From positions 124,001 through 188,000 of the forward strand of contig NZ_FQUE01000002.1 in the NCBI RefSeq assembly GCF_900128995.1: DNA of 64,000 nucleotides. Direction: 5' to 3'. Positions 44,430-55,131 of this stretch are shown piece by piece. Positions within the stretch are counted from its first letter, which is position 1. Each line of letters starts with the position of its first letter. The DNA comes from Loktanella atrilutea. Its GTDB lineage: Bacteria; Pseudomonadota; Alphaproteobacteria; Rhodobacterales; Rhodobacteraceae. Position numbers and translations under genes: made by a program. A model generated the notes under the pieces. That model worked only from the letters and a program-made list of their open reading frames with translations. It did not search any database and was not told the origin of the DNA.

Positions 44430-44936
44430 ATGTTCATCGCGCATCTGCCGGCAGGCTACCTCGCGACGCGCGCGATGGCCTGCAGGCTTGATGTCCCGCG
44501 GGGACTGCGCGGCAGGCTGATGGCCTTCGGTCTTGTCTGTTCGGTCCTGCCGGACGCCGACCTGCTGTGGTTCTATCTGGTCGACAACCGGCAGACGGAA
44601 CATCACGACTACGTCACGCACTGGCCCCTGTTCTGGATCGCCCTCGCCGCCCTGGCTGCGGCGCTGCCGTGGGGCAGGACCCGCAGGACGGCCCATGCCT
44701 TCATCGTCACCGGCCTGATCTGCCTGCTGCTCCACATGGCGCTCGACAGCTTTGCCGCCGCGATCTACTGGCTTCGGCCGTTGTCCGACGTGCATGTCAA
44801 TGCGGTCACGGTCCCCGCCCGCTTCGACTGGTGGGTCTGGAATTTCGTCCTGCACTGGACCTTCGCGATCGAGATCGCGATCTGCCTTGCCGCCGTCGCC
44901 GTCGCGGGCAGCCAAGGTCGCCGGACCGCAGGCTGA
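44430..44936 (+). CDS. Membrane-bound metal-dependent hydrolase-like protein (YdjM/DUF457 type)
   Basis: A 168-residue integral membrane protein with about four hydrophobic spans. MFIAHLPAGYLATRA, LPDADLLWFYLVD, HHDYVTHWPLFW and HMALDSFA show the His/Asp pattern of the YdjM/DUF457 family of putative membrane hydrolases. It starts 4 nt after dapA and is probably co-transcribed. Function unknown; the family label is moderately sure. Confidence 0.78.
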   Translation: MFIAHLPAGYLATRAMACRLDVPRGLRGRLMAFGLVCSVLPDADLLWFYLVDNRQTEHHDYVTHWPLFWIALAALAAALPWGRTRRTAHAFIVTGLICLLLHMALDSFAAAIYWLRPLSDVHVNAVTVPARFDWWVWNFVLHWTFAIEIAICLAAVAVAGSQGRRTAG

Positions 44937-44943
44937 CGCGCAG

Positions 44944-45002
44944 GGGACGGCGGGTGGGGCGCATTTGCGGGCCTGCCCGCAAACAGCGTCACACGCCGTC
45001 CC
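44944..45002. repeat. 55-nt hairpin repeat, copy 4
   Basis: GGGACGGCG at the left pairs perfectly with CGCCGTCCC at the right (44994-45002). The inner stem is TTTGCGGGC / GCCCGCAAA with loop CT. Its right arm lies inside the last codons and stop (44989-44991) of the leftward YcaQ-like gene, so the repeat supplies the C-terminal RDGV. Confidence 0.88.
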
Positions 45003-46167
45003 GCAACCAGCCGTCCGCGTATACGACCTCGCCGCAGCCGCCAAAGCGCGCCGCCCGCGCCAGTTCCGCCCGCAACCGCGCCAGTCGCCCGGCCCCCATC
45101 CGCACCCCGGCCTCCGGCCAGAAGGCGCGCACCGCCAGCACCTCGCCCTGCCGCGCCATGTCGATGCGCCCGATGGCACGGTCGCCTTCCCAGACCGGGA
45201 AAACATAATAGCCATAGCGCCGCTGCGGCGCCGGGACGAAGATCTCGATCCGGTAGTGAAAGCCGAACAGCCACTCTGCCCGCTTGCGGTCCCGCAGTGC
45301 TGGATCGAAGGGCGACAGGATGCGCACCCGACCCGGCACTTCGGGCCGCGTGTCGGGCACGTCGGGCCGCGCCAGACAGCGCCGCCGCTTGCCTGCATGG
45401 CCGATCACGTCCAGCGGGATCGCCCGCCCCGCGGCCAGTTCGGCCGCGGACCAGGCCGCCGCCTCGGCCGGCGTCACCACCGCCCAGAAGGCCGCGATCT
45501 CGCCCGGCGTCGCAAAGCCCAGCCGGTCCAGCGCCGCCCCGCACAGGTGGTCGATCGTCGCCGCCGCATCATGCGCCATGTCCCGGACCGCCTGCGGAAT
45601 CACCCGCTCGGTCAGGTCATAGACCTTGCGGAACCCCTCGCGCTTCAGGACCGACACCCGCCCGCTGCGCCAGAGGTATTCCAGCGCAGTCTTGCTGGGG
45701 TGCCAGTCCCACCAGCCGCCCCCCGTGCGCGCCTCGTCCACCCCCACATCGCCGGAGGTGCAGGCGCCGTGATCCGCGATCTGACGCAGCACGGTATCGA
45801 CCTGTCCGCCGAAGCCCGCCGGGCGGTCGATCTCCCACCGGCTTTCCAGCCGCGCGGCGTCACGGGCAAAACGCAGACGCCAGTGCGGCCACAGGTCCAT
45901 CGGAATGACAGAGGCATCGTGGGTCCAGTGCTCGAACACCGCGCGATCGCGGGCCAGCAGGCGGTCCAGTGCCTTCGGGCGATAACTGCCGTGCCGCGCC
46001 CACAGGATCAGGTCGTGGGCCCGGGCGAAGGTGTTCACGCTGTCGACCTGCACGAAGCCCAGATCGTCGATCACGGCGCGCGCGCTCTGCCCGGTTTCGC
46101 GCCCCAGCCCGTGCCGGGCCAGAAACACGCGCCGCGCCGCCGCATTGTCCAGAACCGTCACCGTCAT
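44989..46167 (-). CDS. YcaQ-type (AlkX) DNA glycosylase family protein
   Basis: A 392-residue winged-helix protein of the HTH_42/YcaQ family, whose studied members unhook DNA interstrand crosslinks. [22 protein letters not shown] contains the catalytic-type QVD segment; [15 protein letters not shown] and [22 protein letters not shown] are family signatures. A full-length member, not truncated. Its C-terminus is encoded by a hairpin repeat. Substrate range is not readable. Confidence 0.88.
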   Translation of the reverse strand: MTVTVLDNAAARRVFLARHGLGRETGQSARAVIDDLGFVQVDSVNTFARAHDLILWARHGSYRPKALDRLLARDRAVFEHWTHDASVIPMDLWPHWRLRFARDAARLESRWEIDRPAGFGGQVDTVLRQIADHGACTSGDVGVDEARTGGGWWDWHPSKTALEYLWRSGRVSVLKREGFRKVYDLTERVIPQAVRDMAHDAAATIDHLCGAALDRLGFATPGEIAAFWAVVTPAEAAAWSAAELAAGRAIPLDVIGHAGKRRRCLARPDVPDTRPEVPGRVRILSPFDPALRDRKRAEWLFGFHYRIEIFVPAPQRRYGYYVFPVWEGDRAIGRIDMARQGEVLAVRAFWPEAGVRMGAGRLARLRAELARAARFGGCGEVVYADGWLRDGV

Positions 46168-46258
46168 CGCATCCTCCTTGCCCCGGTCACCATGGCCCGG
46201 ACGACAGGCGGCCGCCAGCCTTGCCCTGCCCCGCCGCTTCCCCTATCTGCATCGGACC

Positions 46259-46732
46259 ATGGCCAAGAAACCCGAGAACAAGAACTACAAGGTCGTCGCC
46301 GAAAACCGGCGTGCCCGCTACGACTACGAGATCCAGGAGGATCTCGAGGTCGGGATCATCCTGCGCGGGTCGGAGGTCAAATCCCTTCGCACCGGACAGT
46401 CGAACATCGCCGACAGCTATGCCTCCGTCGACGACGGAGAGCTGTGGCTGACCAATGCCTACATCGCGTCCTATGAACAGGCCATGTTCGGGCACGAGGC
46501 GCGGGCCAAGCGCAAGCTGCTGGTCAAGTCCCGCGAACTGGCGCGCCTGTGGAACGCGACCAAACGCGAGGGCATGACCCTCGTGCCGCTGGTCATGTAC
46601 TTCAACGACCGCGGCCTGGTGAAGCTGAAGATCGCCGTGGCCAAGGGCAAGAAGAACCACGACAAGCGCGCGTCGGACGCGAAACGCGACTGGGCCCGGC
46701 AGAAGCAGCGCATCCTCAAGACCCACGACTAG
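46259..46732 (+). CDS. smpB: SsrA-binding protein SmpB
   Basis: A 157-residue SmpB, which binds tmRNA and enables rescue of stalled ribosomes. Start [20 protein letters not shown], then [34 protein letters not shown] and the basic tail [20 protein letters not shown]. All typical features are present. ATG at 46259 is chosen by family N-terminus. Divergent from the YcaQ-like gene with a 91-nt gap. Confidence 0.97.
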   Translation: MAKKPENKNYKVVAENRRARYDYEIQEDLEVGIILRGSEVKSLRTGQSNIADSYASVDDGELWLTNAYIASYEQAMFGHEARAKRKLLVKSRELARLWNATKREGMTLVPLVMYFNDRGLVKLKIAVAKGKKNHDKRASDAKRDWARQKQRILKTHD

Positions 46733-46801
46733 GCGCGGGCCAACTTGCGAAGCCGCTGACGCTGCGCTAGGCAGTGACCGACCCGAGAGGAGAGGTGCGC
46801 C

Positions 46802-47668
46802 ATGGCCGAGACGTCCGACGATCCGCAAACGCTGGTCAGCACCGACTGGCTGGCCGCCCACCTGAACGATCCCGACCTGCGCCTGCTCGACGCATCATGG
46901 CACATGCCGGACACCGGCCGCGACGGGCGCGCCGAATACGCAGAGGCCCATATCCCCGGCGCCCGCTTCTTCGACATCGATGACATCAGCGACGCCCGGT
47001 CCGACCTGCCCCACATGGCCCCCGCGACCGAGAAGTTCATGTCGCGCCTGCGTGCGATGGGCGTGGGCGACGGCCATCAGGTCGTGGCCTACGACAGCAC
47101 CGGCCTCTTTTCCGCCGCCCGCGTCTGGTGGCTGTTCCGCCTGATGGGCAAGCGCGACGTCGCGGTCCTCGACGGCGGCCTGCCGAAATGGCGGGCCGAG
47201 GGGCGAGAGACCGAGGACGTGCTCCCCGTCATCCGCGACCGTCACATGACCACCAGCCGCCAGAACCATCTGGTCCGCGACGTGACGCAGGTGGCCCGCG
47301 CCGCCAAGCTGGGCGATCACACCATCCTCGACGCCCGCGGTCCGGGCCGGTTCACCGGCGCGGAAAAGGAACCCCGCGCCGGCCTGCGCAGCGGGCATAT
47401 CCCCGGCGCCCGCAACGTGCATTACGCGACGCTGCTGAACGAAGACGGCACGATGAAATCCGTCCCCGCCCTGCAAAAGGTCTTCTCTGACGCCGGTGCC
47501 GACCTGACGAAGCCGGTGATCACCACCTGCGGATCGGGCGTGACGGCGGCGATCGTCAACCTCGCGCTGGAACGGATCGGCAAGACCGACCACGCGCTCT
47601 ACGACGGGTCATGGTCCGAATGGGGCATGTATCCCGACCTTCCCATCGCAACCGGCCCCGCCGACTAA
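46802..47668 (+). CDS. sseA: 3-mercaptopyruvate sulfurtransferase-type rhodanese
   Basis: A 288-residue tandem-rhodanese protein. The N-terminal rhodanese is catalytically inactive; the C-terminal one has the active-site loop TTCGSGVTAA with C243. The CGSGV loop is typical of mercaptopyruvate sulfurtransferases rather than thiosulfate enzymes. GAGAGG lies upstream of ATG at 46802. It is 12 nt before the aspartate aminotransferase, which can supply 3-mercaptopyruvate from cysteine, so the two may act in sequence. Confidence 0.93.
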   Translation: MAETSDDPQTLVSTDWLAAHLNDPDLRLLDASWHMPDTGRDGRAEYAEAHIPGARFFDIDDISDARSDLPHMAPATEKFMSRLRAMGVGDGHQVVAYDSTGLFSAARVWWLFRLMGKRDVAVLDGGLPKWRAEGRETEDVLPVIRDRHMTTSRQNHLVRDVTQVARAAKLGDHTILDARGPGRFTGAEKEPRAGLRSGHIPGARNVHYATLLNEDGTMKSVPALQKVFSDAGADLTKPVITTCGSGVTAAIVNLALERIGKTDHALYDGSWSEWGMYPDLPIATGPAD

Positions 47669-47679
47669 GGACGCCTTTC

Positions 47680-48864
47680 ATGTTCCAGACCCTCAAGGCG
47701 CAGCCCGCCGACAAGATCCTGTCCCTGATGCAGGCCTACAAGGCGGACCCCCGCGATGCCAAGATCGACCTTGGCGTCGGCGTCTACAAGGATGCCAGCG
47801 GAAACACCCCCGTCATGCGCGCGGTGAAGGAGGCGGAACGCCGCCTCGTCGCCGACCAGACGACGAAGGCCTACGTCGGCCTTGCGGGCGATCCCGCCTT
47901 TGCCGACGCGATGATCGACCTGCTGCTGGCCGACACCCTGCCGCGCGCGCGTATCAGTGCCATCGCAACCCCCGGCGGCACGGGGGCGATCCGTCAGGCG
48001 CTCGAGATGGTGAAGCTCGCCGCCCCGGACGCCACCGTCTGGATCAGCAATCCGACCTGGCCGAACCATCCGTCGATCATCAGGTTCCTCGGGATGAAGG
48101 TCCGCGAATACCGCTACTTCGACGAGGCCACCCGCGGGGTCGATATCGACGGCATGATCGCCGATCTGGGCACCGTGGCCGAGGGCGATGTCGTTCTGCT
48201 GCACGGCTGCTGCCACAACCCGACCGGCGCCAACCCGACGGCGGACCAGTGGGACCGGATCATCGCCACCCTGCAGGACCGCGGCGCCGTGCCGCTGGTC
48301 GACGTGGCCTATCAGGGCTTCGGCGACGGGCTGGAAGAGGACGCCCAGGCCACGCGCAAGATCGTAGGCGCCTTCCCCAACCTGATGATCGCCGCCTCCT
48401 GTTCCAAGAACTTCGGCATCTACCGCGAACGGACCGGCATCCTGATGGGCATCGCCCGCGACGCGGCCGAGGCGCAGCTGACCCAGGCCAACCTGAACTT
48501 CCTGAACCGGCAGAACTACTCCTTCCCGCCGGATCATGGCGCCCGCGTGGTCACGACGATCCTGACCGATCCCGCCCTGCGCGCCGACTGGGAGGCGGAG
48601 CTGGAAGAGACGCGCAACACCATGCTCGACCTGCGCCGCCAACTGGCGGAAGAGCTGCGCCGCCTGTCCAACGACGACCGTTTCGATTTCATCGCCGATC
48701 ACCGGGGCATGTTCAGCCGCCTCGGCACGACAGAGGACAGGGTCGAGACATTGCGTGCCGATCACGGCATCTACATGGTCAGCGACAGCCGCATGAACAT
48801 TGCCGGTCTGAATACGCAGACTGTGCCGATCCTTGCCCGCGCCATCGTCGACGCCGGGATCTGA
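47680..48864 (+). CDS. Aspartate/aromatic aminotransferase
   Basis: A 394-residue class I aminotransferase of the AspC/TyrB subgroup. IDLGVGVYKDASG is the N-terminal signature, LLHGCCHNPTGANPT contains the Asn that binds PLP, VDVAYQGFGDGLEEDA has the PLP Asp/Tyr pair, and SCSKNFGIYRERTG carries PLP Lys243. It interconverts aspartate and oxaloacetate, with possible aromatic and cysteine activity. Probably co-transcribed with the sulfurtransferase gene. Confidence 0.94.
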   Translation: MFQTLKAQPADKILSLMQAYKADPRDAKIDLGVGVYKDASGNTPVMRAVKEAERRLVADQTTKAYVGLAGDPAFADAMIDLLLADTLPRARISAIATPGGTGAIRQALEMVKLAAPDATVWISNPTWPNHPSIIRFLGMKVREYRYFDEATRGVDIDGMIADLGTVAEGDVVLLHGCCHNPTGANPTADQWDRIIATLQDRGAVPLVDVAYQGFGDGLEEDAQATRKIVGAFPNLMIAASCSKNFGIYRERTGILMGIARDAAEAQLTQANLNFLNRQNYSFPPDHGARVVTTILTDPALRADWEAELEETRNTMLDLRRQLAEELRRLSNDDRFDFIADHRGMFSRLGTTEDRVETLRADHGIYMVSDSRMNIAGLNTQTVPILARAIVDAGI

Positions 48865-48869
48865 CCGGA

Positions 48870-48893
48870 CGGACCCGCCGTCGGGCGGGTCCG
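48870..48893 (+). terminator. Hairpin after aminotransferase gene
   Basis: CGGACCCGCC (48870-48879) pairs perfectly with GGCGGGTCCG (48884-48893) around GTCG. It lies 5 nt after the stop codon. There is no T run, as is common in GC-rich alphaproteobacteria. Confidence 0.6.
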
Positions 48894-48968
48894 CACCACC
48901 GCCTCCGTTGCCGTCCTGACCCAACCCGCGCACTTGAACTTCCCTGCATATCCGCTCTAGAACGGATC

Positions 48969-49664
48969 ATGAACAGCCATTCCTTTACATTTGGTGAACA
49001 TCGCCTGACCGCCCTGCCGTCGGGGGCGCTCTGGTGGGCGGCCCGCCGCCTGCTCTGCGTGTCGGACCTGCACCTGTGCAAGTCCGACCGGGTCGCCCGC
49101 CGCTCCGGCCAGATGCTGCCCCCCTACGAGACGCAGGAAACCCTGTCGAAGCTGGGTCAGGACATCGCGCTGACGGATCCCGCGACCGTGCTGTGCCTTG
49201 GCGACAGCTTCGACGACCTGATGGCCGCCGACAGCCTTGGCGCCGCCGATACGGGGATGCTCACCAGCCTGCAGGCCGGGCGCCGCTGGCTCTGGCTGGA
49301 AGGCAACCATGACCCCGGTCCGCTGGCCTTCGGCGGCACCCATCTGGCGGTGCACGGCGACGGCGACCTGACCTTCCGCCACATCGCGAGCGCGACGGCA
49401 CGCGAGATTTCGGGCCATTACCATCCGAAGCACGCGATTCCCGGTGCCGGCGGCGCGCGCCCCTGCTTCCTGACCGACGGAAACCGCCTGATCCTGCCCG
49501 CCTACGGCGCCTATACCGGTGGCCTGCGGGCGACGGATCCCGTGCTGGCAGGCCTCTTCACCGGGCAGACCGTGGCGATCCTGACAGGTCATCGGGCGAT
49601 CTGCGTGCCGCTGGGTGGCGGTGTCAGGGCGACGCCAGTTCGCCGGCGCATCGGGATCCGCTAG
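48969..49664 (+). CDS. pdeM: PdeM-type metallophosphoesterase (ligase-associated DNA repair)
   Basis: A 231-residue calcineurin-like phosphoesterase matching the PdeM family, which is often clustered with a DNA ligase and a DExH helicase. Metal motifs: CVSDLHL, CLGDSFDDL, EGNHDPGP and SGHYHPKHA, then PAYGAYTGGL near the end. Those partner genes are not seen here. TTGAAC (48933-48938) and CTAGAA (48956-48961) could be a promoter with 17-nt spacing, a weak call. The name is by similarity from memory. Confidence 0.8.
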   Translation: MNSHSFTFGEHRLTALPSGALWWAARRLLCVSDLHLCKSDRVARRSGQMLPPYETQETLSKLGQDIALTDPATVLCLGDSFDDLMAADSLGAADTGMLTSLQAGRRWLWLEGNHDPGPLAFGGTHLAVHGDGDLTFRHIASATAREISGHYHPKHAIPGAGGARPCFLTDGNRLILPAYGAYTGGLRATDPVLAGLFTGQTVAILTGHRAICVPLGGGVRATPVRRRIGIR

Positions 49665-49674
49665 CGCGGGTCAT

Positions 49675-49728
49675 GGGACGGTGGGCGGGGCGCCTTCGGG
49701 CGCAGCCCGAACAGCGCCGGCTACCGTC
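49675..49728. repeat. 55-nt hairpin repeat, copy 5
   Basis: GGGACGGTGGGCGGGGCGCC at the left, inner stem TTCGGGC / GCCCGAA with loop GCA, and CAGCGCCGGCTACCGTC at the right. It runs into the stop codon (49727-49729) of the leftward MOSC gene and lies just after the convergent pdeM stop. Confidence 0.85.
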
Positions 49729-50308
49729 AGGGACGCCACGCCCGCTGCCCCGGCACGTGCAGCACCAGCGTATCGCCCAGCCGCAGGGTGCCCGGCCGTT
49801 CGACCCAGGCCGTGATGCCACGCCGGCCGGCGGCGGCGGCCTTGAAGGCCTTGCCGTGGCCCGGACGGGCGTCCTCGATCGTCTTCGCCACAAGGGTGCA
49901 GGGCTGGTTCAGCATGTCGACGGTCAACGTCACGCCGTCGGGGCCCTGCAGCCGCGACGACGGCGGCACATGGGTGAAATCCGGCAGGCCGCTTACCACG
50001 ACCGACGCGCCGAGCCACGCGGGATCGACCGCCTCCAGCCCCAGCTTGTCCGCGATGACGGCCAGTTCTTCGGCGCTGACGACGCTCACCTGCCGCACGT
50101 TGCGGATCACCGTGCCCTTGGGGTACTGGGTCGTCACCCGGCTGCAGGACTCCCGCGTCAGGCCGGCGTGGACCTCGCCCACCATGCCCTCGAAGCCCAG
50201 TGCCATCTCCTCCAGCGGCTCGCCCACGATTTCCAGCGCATCGCGGTGCGGGACCCGGCCGAGCCATGTCACGCGACCCCGATGGTCCGTCTTTTCAAGC
50301 GCCGGCAT
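49727..50308 (-). CDS. MOSC domain protein
   Basis: A 193-residue MOSC-domain protein. The fold is known from molybdenum-cofactor sulfurases and YiiM-type proteins, with HAGLTRESCSRVTTQYPKGT holding the conserved Cys and VDMLNQPCTLVAKTIED and RRGITAWVERPGTLRLGD in the C-terminal half. Its cargo or reaction is unknown. ATG at 50308 follows GGGAGTG. It is downstream of ftsH on the same strand, separated by the ftsH terminator. Confidence 0.85.
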   Translation of the reverse strand: MPALEKTDHRGRVTWLGRVPHRDALEIVGEPLEEMALGFEGMVGEVHAGLTRESCSRVTTQYPKGTVIRNVRQVSVVSAEELAVIADKLGLEAVDPAWLGASVVVSGLPDFTHVPPSSRLQGPDGVTLTVDMLNQPCTLVAKTIEDARPGHGKAFKAAAAGRRGITAWVERPGTLRLGDTLVLHVPGQRAWRP

Positions 50309-50330
50309 GGCATCACTCCCTGACTGCAAA

Positions 50331-50362
50331 ACGAAAGGCCCCGTGCGTTGCAGCACGGGGCC
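50331..50362 (-). terminator. Rho-independent terminator of ftsH
   Basis: GGCCCCGTGC (50337-50346) pairs perfectly with GCACGGGGCC (50353-50362) around a 6-nt loop. Read on the reverse strand the stem is followed by TTTCGTTTT, a T-rich tail, and it lies 30 nt after the ftsH stop. This is the clearest intrinsic terminator here. Confidence 0.85.
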
Positions 50363-50391
50363 CCGAAAAGATCAACGGCGAAAAGACAGGA

Positions 50392-52305
<1,914 letters not shown>

Positions 52306-52392
52306 TGGAAGGCTCCTTTGACATCGGGAAAATGACGCGGAACCATGCCGCGCCTCGTGTTGTCATGCAAAATAGACATTCCGGCGCGATCT

Positions 52393-53718
52393 TCAATGCG
52401 CAAGCAGCCGTTTGGGAAACTCTCCGCCGGGGGGCCGATGGTCGCTGTCGTAGGCCGGGCCAAAGCCGAGGGGGCGGCAGGCGACCAGCCGGTCGCCGTC
52501 CCAGACGGCAGGCAGGCCGGTCAGCACGACGCGGGGGGCCCGCGGCCGCGGCAGACCGGAGATCTGGCGCAGGCCGTCCTCTGTCAGGGCGCGGACCTGC
52601 AGGCCCTTGATGTCAGGGCCATAAAGCGCCCAGCGCCGGTCCCAGAGGGTGTCGTCGCCGACCGGCGCGGACAGCGTCGCAACGCGCGCAGGTTCGCGCG
52701 CGATCCAGAGCCTGTCGCCGCGCGGCACGACGATGCCGCCGTGCAGCGTCACGATCCCGCCGCCCGACGCACGGTCAAGCGCGTCCTCCAGCGCGGTCAG
52801 GCGGGGGCGATAGGTCGCAGTCGCGACCATCTGCAGGGCCGCCGCCAGCAGGCGCAACTGCGTCTCTGCCTCGGTCGCGGCAAATCCGTCGCGGTCCAGC
52901 ACCACGCAACCGGGGGCGGTGGGATCGGTGCGGGCGATCTGCAGGGCCACGTCGTGCGCCCGGCGCCCCAGCGCCACCTGCGCGCGCCGCATGTGCCGCG
53001 CGGTCGTGGCCAGCGTGGCGACATCCAGCCCCTCTGCCCCGATCAGGCGGCGCATCCGCACGCGGGCATAGGCGGTGTCGTCGTTCGACGGGTCGTCGGC
53101 ATAGGGGATGTGCAGTGTCTTCAGGTAATGCCGCAGGGCCGCCCGGTCGGTCTCTAGCAGCGGTCGGGCGATGAACCAGTCGGGCGCCATGACCGCCGGC
53201 CGGGGCGGGCCGTCCGCGTCATGGATCGGCGGCGCCGAATCCGCCGGCAGGCGCGTCATATCCGCCATCGCCGCCAGGCCGTCCACGCCGGACCCGCGGG
53301 CCAGCCGCATCAACAGGGTTTCCGCCTGATCGTCACGGGTGTGGGCCATCAGAACGTGGCGGCAGACGCCGCGCCAGCGCCCGATCAGGTCGCGGCGGGC
53401 TGCGCGGGCTGCATCCTGCAGGTTGCCGCCGCCGTCCCAGCCGCCCCAGCGCAAAGTGCTGTGACGCAGGCCCAACGCCTTGCATTCCGCCGCGACCATC
53501 GCCGCCTCGGCCGCGCTTTCGGCCCGCAGACCGTGGTCGACCGTCGCGACCCACAGCCGCACGCCGTAGACATGCGCCCAGCCGGCGGCGAGGTGCAGCA
53601 TCGCCATGCTGTCGCCGCCGCCGGACACGGCAAGCGCGATATCTTCGGGGAAGTCCGGGCCGAACATCTGCCCCATGCGATCCGCGAACCGCCGGGGCAG
53701 ATCGGTCCCTAGGGACAC
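52393..53718 (-). CDS. tilS: tRNA(Ile)-lysidine synthase TilS
   Basis: A 441-residue enzyme that makes lysidine at C34 of the AUA-reading tRNA-Ile. PP-loop ATP site AVSGGGDSMAMLHL (near residue 29), ATVDHGLR, HTRDDQAETLLMRLARGSG and the NDDTAYARVRMRR segment are seen. GTG at 53718 is used; it overlaps the end of cpoB by 10 nt. The C-terminal domains are less well conserved. Essential in most bacteria. Confidence 0.94.
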   Translation of the reverse strand: MSLGTDLPRRFADRMGQMFGPDFPEDIALAVSGGGDSMAMLHLAAGWAHVYGVRLWVATVDHGLRAESAAEAAMVAAECKALGLRHSTLRWGGWDGGGNLQDAARAARRDLIGRWRGVCRHVLMAHTRDDQAETLLMRLARGSGVDGLAAMADMTRLPADSAPPIHDADGPPRPAVMAPDWFIARPLLETDRAALRHYLKTLHIPYADDPSNDDTAYARVRMRRLIGAEGLDVATLATTARHMRRAQVALGRRAHDVALQIARTDPTAPGCVVLDRDGFAATEAETQLRLLAAALQMVATATYRPRLTALEDALDRASGGGIVTLHGGIVVPRGDRLWIAREPARVATLSAPVGDDTLWDRRWALYGPDIKGLQVRALTEDGLRQISGLPRPRAPRVVLTGLPAVWDGDRLVACRPLGFGPAYDSDHRPPGGEFPKRLLAH

Positions 53719-54536
53719 GACAGCGCGACGCGCGTGTTTGCGGCGTCGGCCACGAAGGGCGAGGTCGGGAACCGGACCGCGACCTCGTTCAGGGTCACGC
53801 AGGCGTCCTGATTCTGGCCCACGTCGCCCAGCGCCTTGCCCAGACGGAACAGCGCCTCCGGCGCCGCCTTGCCTTCGGGATTGCCCGAGAACGCCTCGAG
53901 GTAGGCGCGGGCGGCGTTGGATGTGTCGCCGAGGCCTTCGAGCGCCTTGCCACGCGCCAGTGCCGCGTCTTCGGTCAGGGTCGATCCCGGGTAGGTCGTG
54001 CCAAAGGCCGCAAGGAGATCCGCGGCGCTGCGAAAGTCACCGGATGCGAGCGCCTCCTGCGCCCGCTGGTAGTCCTGACTTTCGCCGATGGCGAGTTGCG
54101 GGGCGTCCGGCGTGGCCGGGGCGGGGGCCGGCACCTGCGCGGCGGAATCGACACCGCCCAAGGAGGGCGTGTCGCCGAGGGCGCCGATGTCGCAGCCTTC
54201 CTCGATCTCGCAAAGCCGGAATTCCAGATCGCCGATCCGGTTGGTGCCGTCGGTGGTGATCCGGTTGATCCGGAACTCCAGCTCCTCGGTCTTGCCGGTC
54301 AGGCGCGTGAGCTCGCTTTCGATCGCGTTCAGGCGGTCGAGCGGGGTGTTGCCCACCGCGCCCGTGGTCAGCGCGCCGGTCGTCGACAGTTCCGCCCGCA
54401 GGCCCTGCACGTCATTGTAGAGCGTGCCCAGCTGCTGGCGGATGTCCGCCAGCGTCGAGGCCTTGTCCTGCGCCGTGGCGGTCGTCGCACCGAAGATCAG
54501 TGCGCCCACCGCCAGTGTCCGTGCGACGCCCCGCAT
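53709..54536 (-). CDS. cpoB: Tol-Pal coordinator CpoB (YbgF)
   Basis: A 275-residue periplasmic protein linking the Tol system with peptidoglycan synthesis. Signal peptide MRGVARTLAVGALIFGATTATAQ, an N-terminal coiled coil (ADIRQQLGTLYNDVQGLRAE, LNAIESELTRLTGKTEELEF), then TPR repeats (YQRAQEALASGDFRSAADLL, AALARGKALEGLGDTSNAAR). ATG at 54536 overlaps the pal stop by one base (TGATG), which supports this start over 54593. Confidence 0.93.
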   Translation of the reverse strand: MRGVARTLAVGALIFGATTATAQDKASTLADIRQQLGTLYNDVQGLRAELSTTGALTTGAVGNTPLDRLNAIESELTRLTGKTEELEFRINRITTDGTNRIGDLEFRLCEIEEGCDIGALGDTPSLGGVDSAAQVPAPAPATPDAPQLAIGESQDYQRAQEALASGDFRSAADLLAAFGTTYPGSTLTEDAALARGKALEGLGDTSNAARAYLEAFSGNPEGKAAPEALFRLGKALGDVGQNQDACVTLNEVAVRFPTSPFVADAANTRVALSCP

Positions 54537-55069
54537 CAGCTGAGCGATCCGACCGAAATGACCGTCACCGCGCGGCGGTTCTTGGCGTAGCATTCCTCGT
54601 TCGAGCAGACCTCGATCGGGCGTTCCTTGCCGTAGCTGATGGTGCGCAGGCGGGTGGCGGCGACGCCCTTGGACGCCAGATATTCGCGCACCGCATTGGC
54701 CCGGCGCGCGCCGAGGGCGAGGTTGTATTCCCGTGTCCCCTGCTCGTCCGCGTGGCCTTCGATGATCGCGAGGTAGTCGCTGTTGGTCTGCAGCCAGTTC
54801 GCCTGCGCGTCGAGCGTGGCCTGCCCCTGCGGCGTCAGGCTGCTGCTGTCCACGACGAAGAGCACGCGGTCGCCCACGGTCTGCTGGAAATAGGCCGCGC
54901 TGCGCGGGTCGGAGGCGCCGCCGTTGCCGGCAGGCATCGTGTTGCCCAGCGGCGCGCCGCCGTTCGCCATCCCGTCGGCGCCGTTCGCCCCGCCGAACCG
55001 GTCCGGCCGGGTGCAGGCCGCGGTGGACAGCGCCAGCAGAACCAGCATCGCCTTGGTCGTCATCTTCAT
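54536..55069 (-). CDS. pal: Peptidoglycan-associated lipoprotein Pal
   Basis: A 177-residue outer-membrane lipoprotein. The lipobox is LSTAAC near residue 19, followed by a Gly/Asn-rich linker and an OmpA-type domain: DSSSLTPQGQATLDAQANWL, IIEGHADEQGTREYNLALGA and RLRTISYGKERPIEVC, which bind meso-DAP peptidoglycan. It has two extra Cys (CSNEEC) in the domain as usual. ATG at 55069; the ATG two codons on is an alternative. Part of the Tol-Pal operon. Confidence 0.97.
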   Translation of the reverse strand: MKMTTKAMLVLLALSTAACTRPDRFGGANGADGMANGGAPLGNTMPAGNGGASDPRSAAYFQQTVGDRVLFVVDSSSLTPQGQATLDAQANWLQTNSDYLAIIEGHADEQGTREYNLALGARRANAVREYLASKGVAATRLRTISYGKERPIEVCSNEECYAKNRRAVTVISVGSLS

Positions 55070-55131
55070 GTCAAATCGTCCCTATGAACTGCTCTTGATA
55101 TCACTCTAGCACGGCACGACGGCCATGTTAA

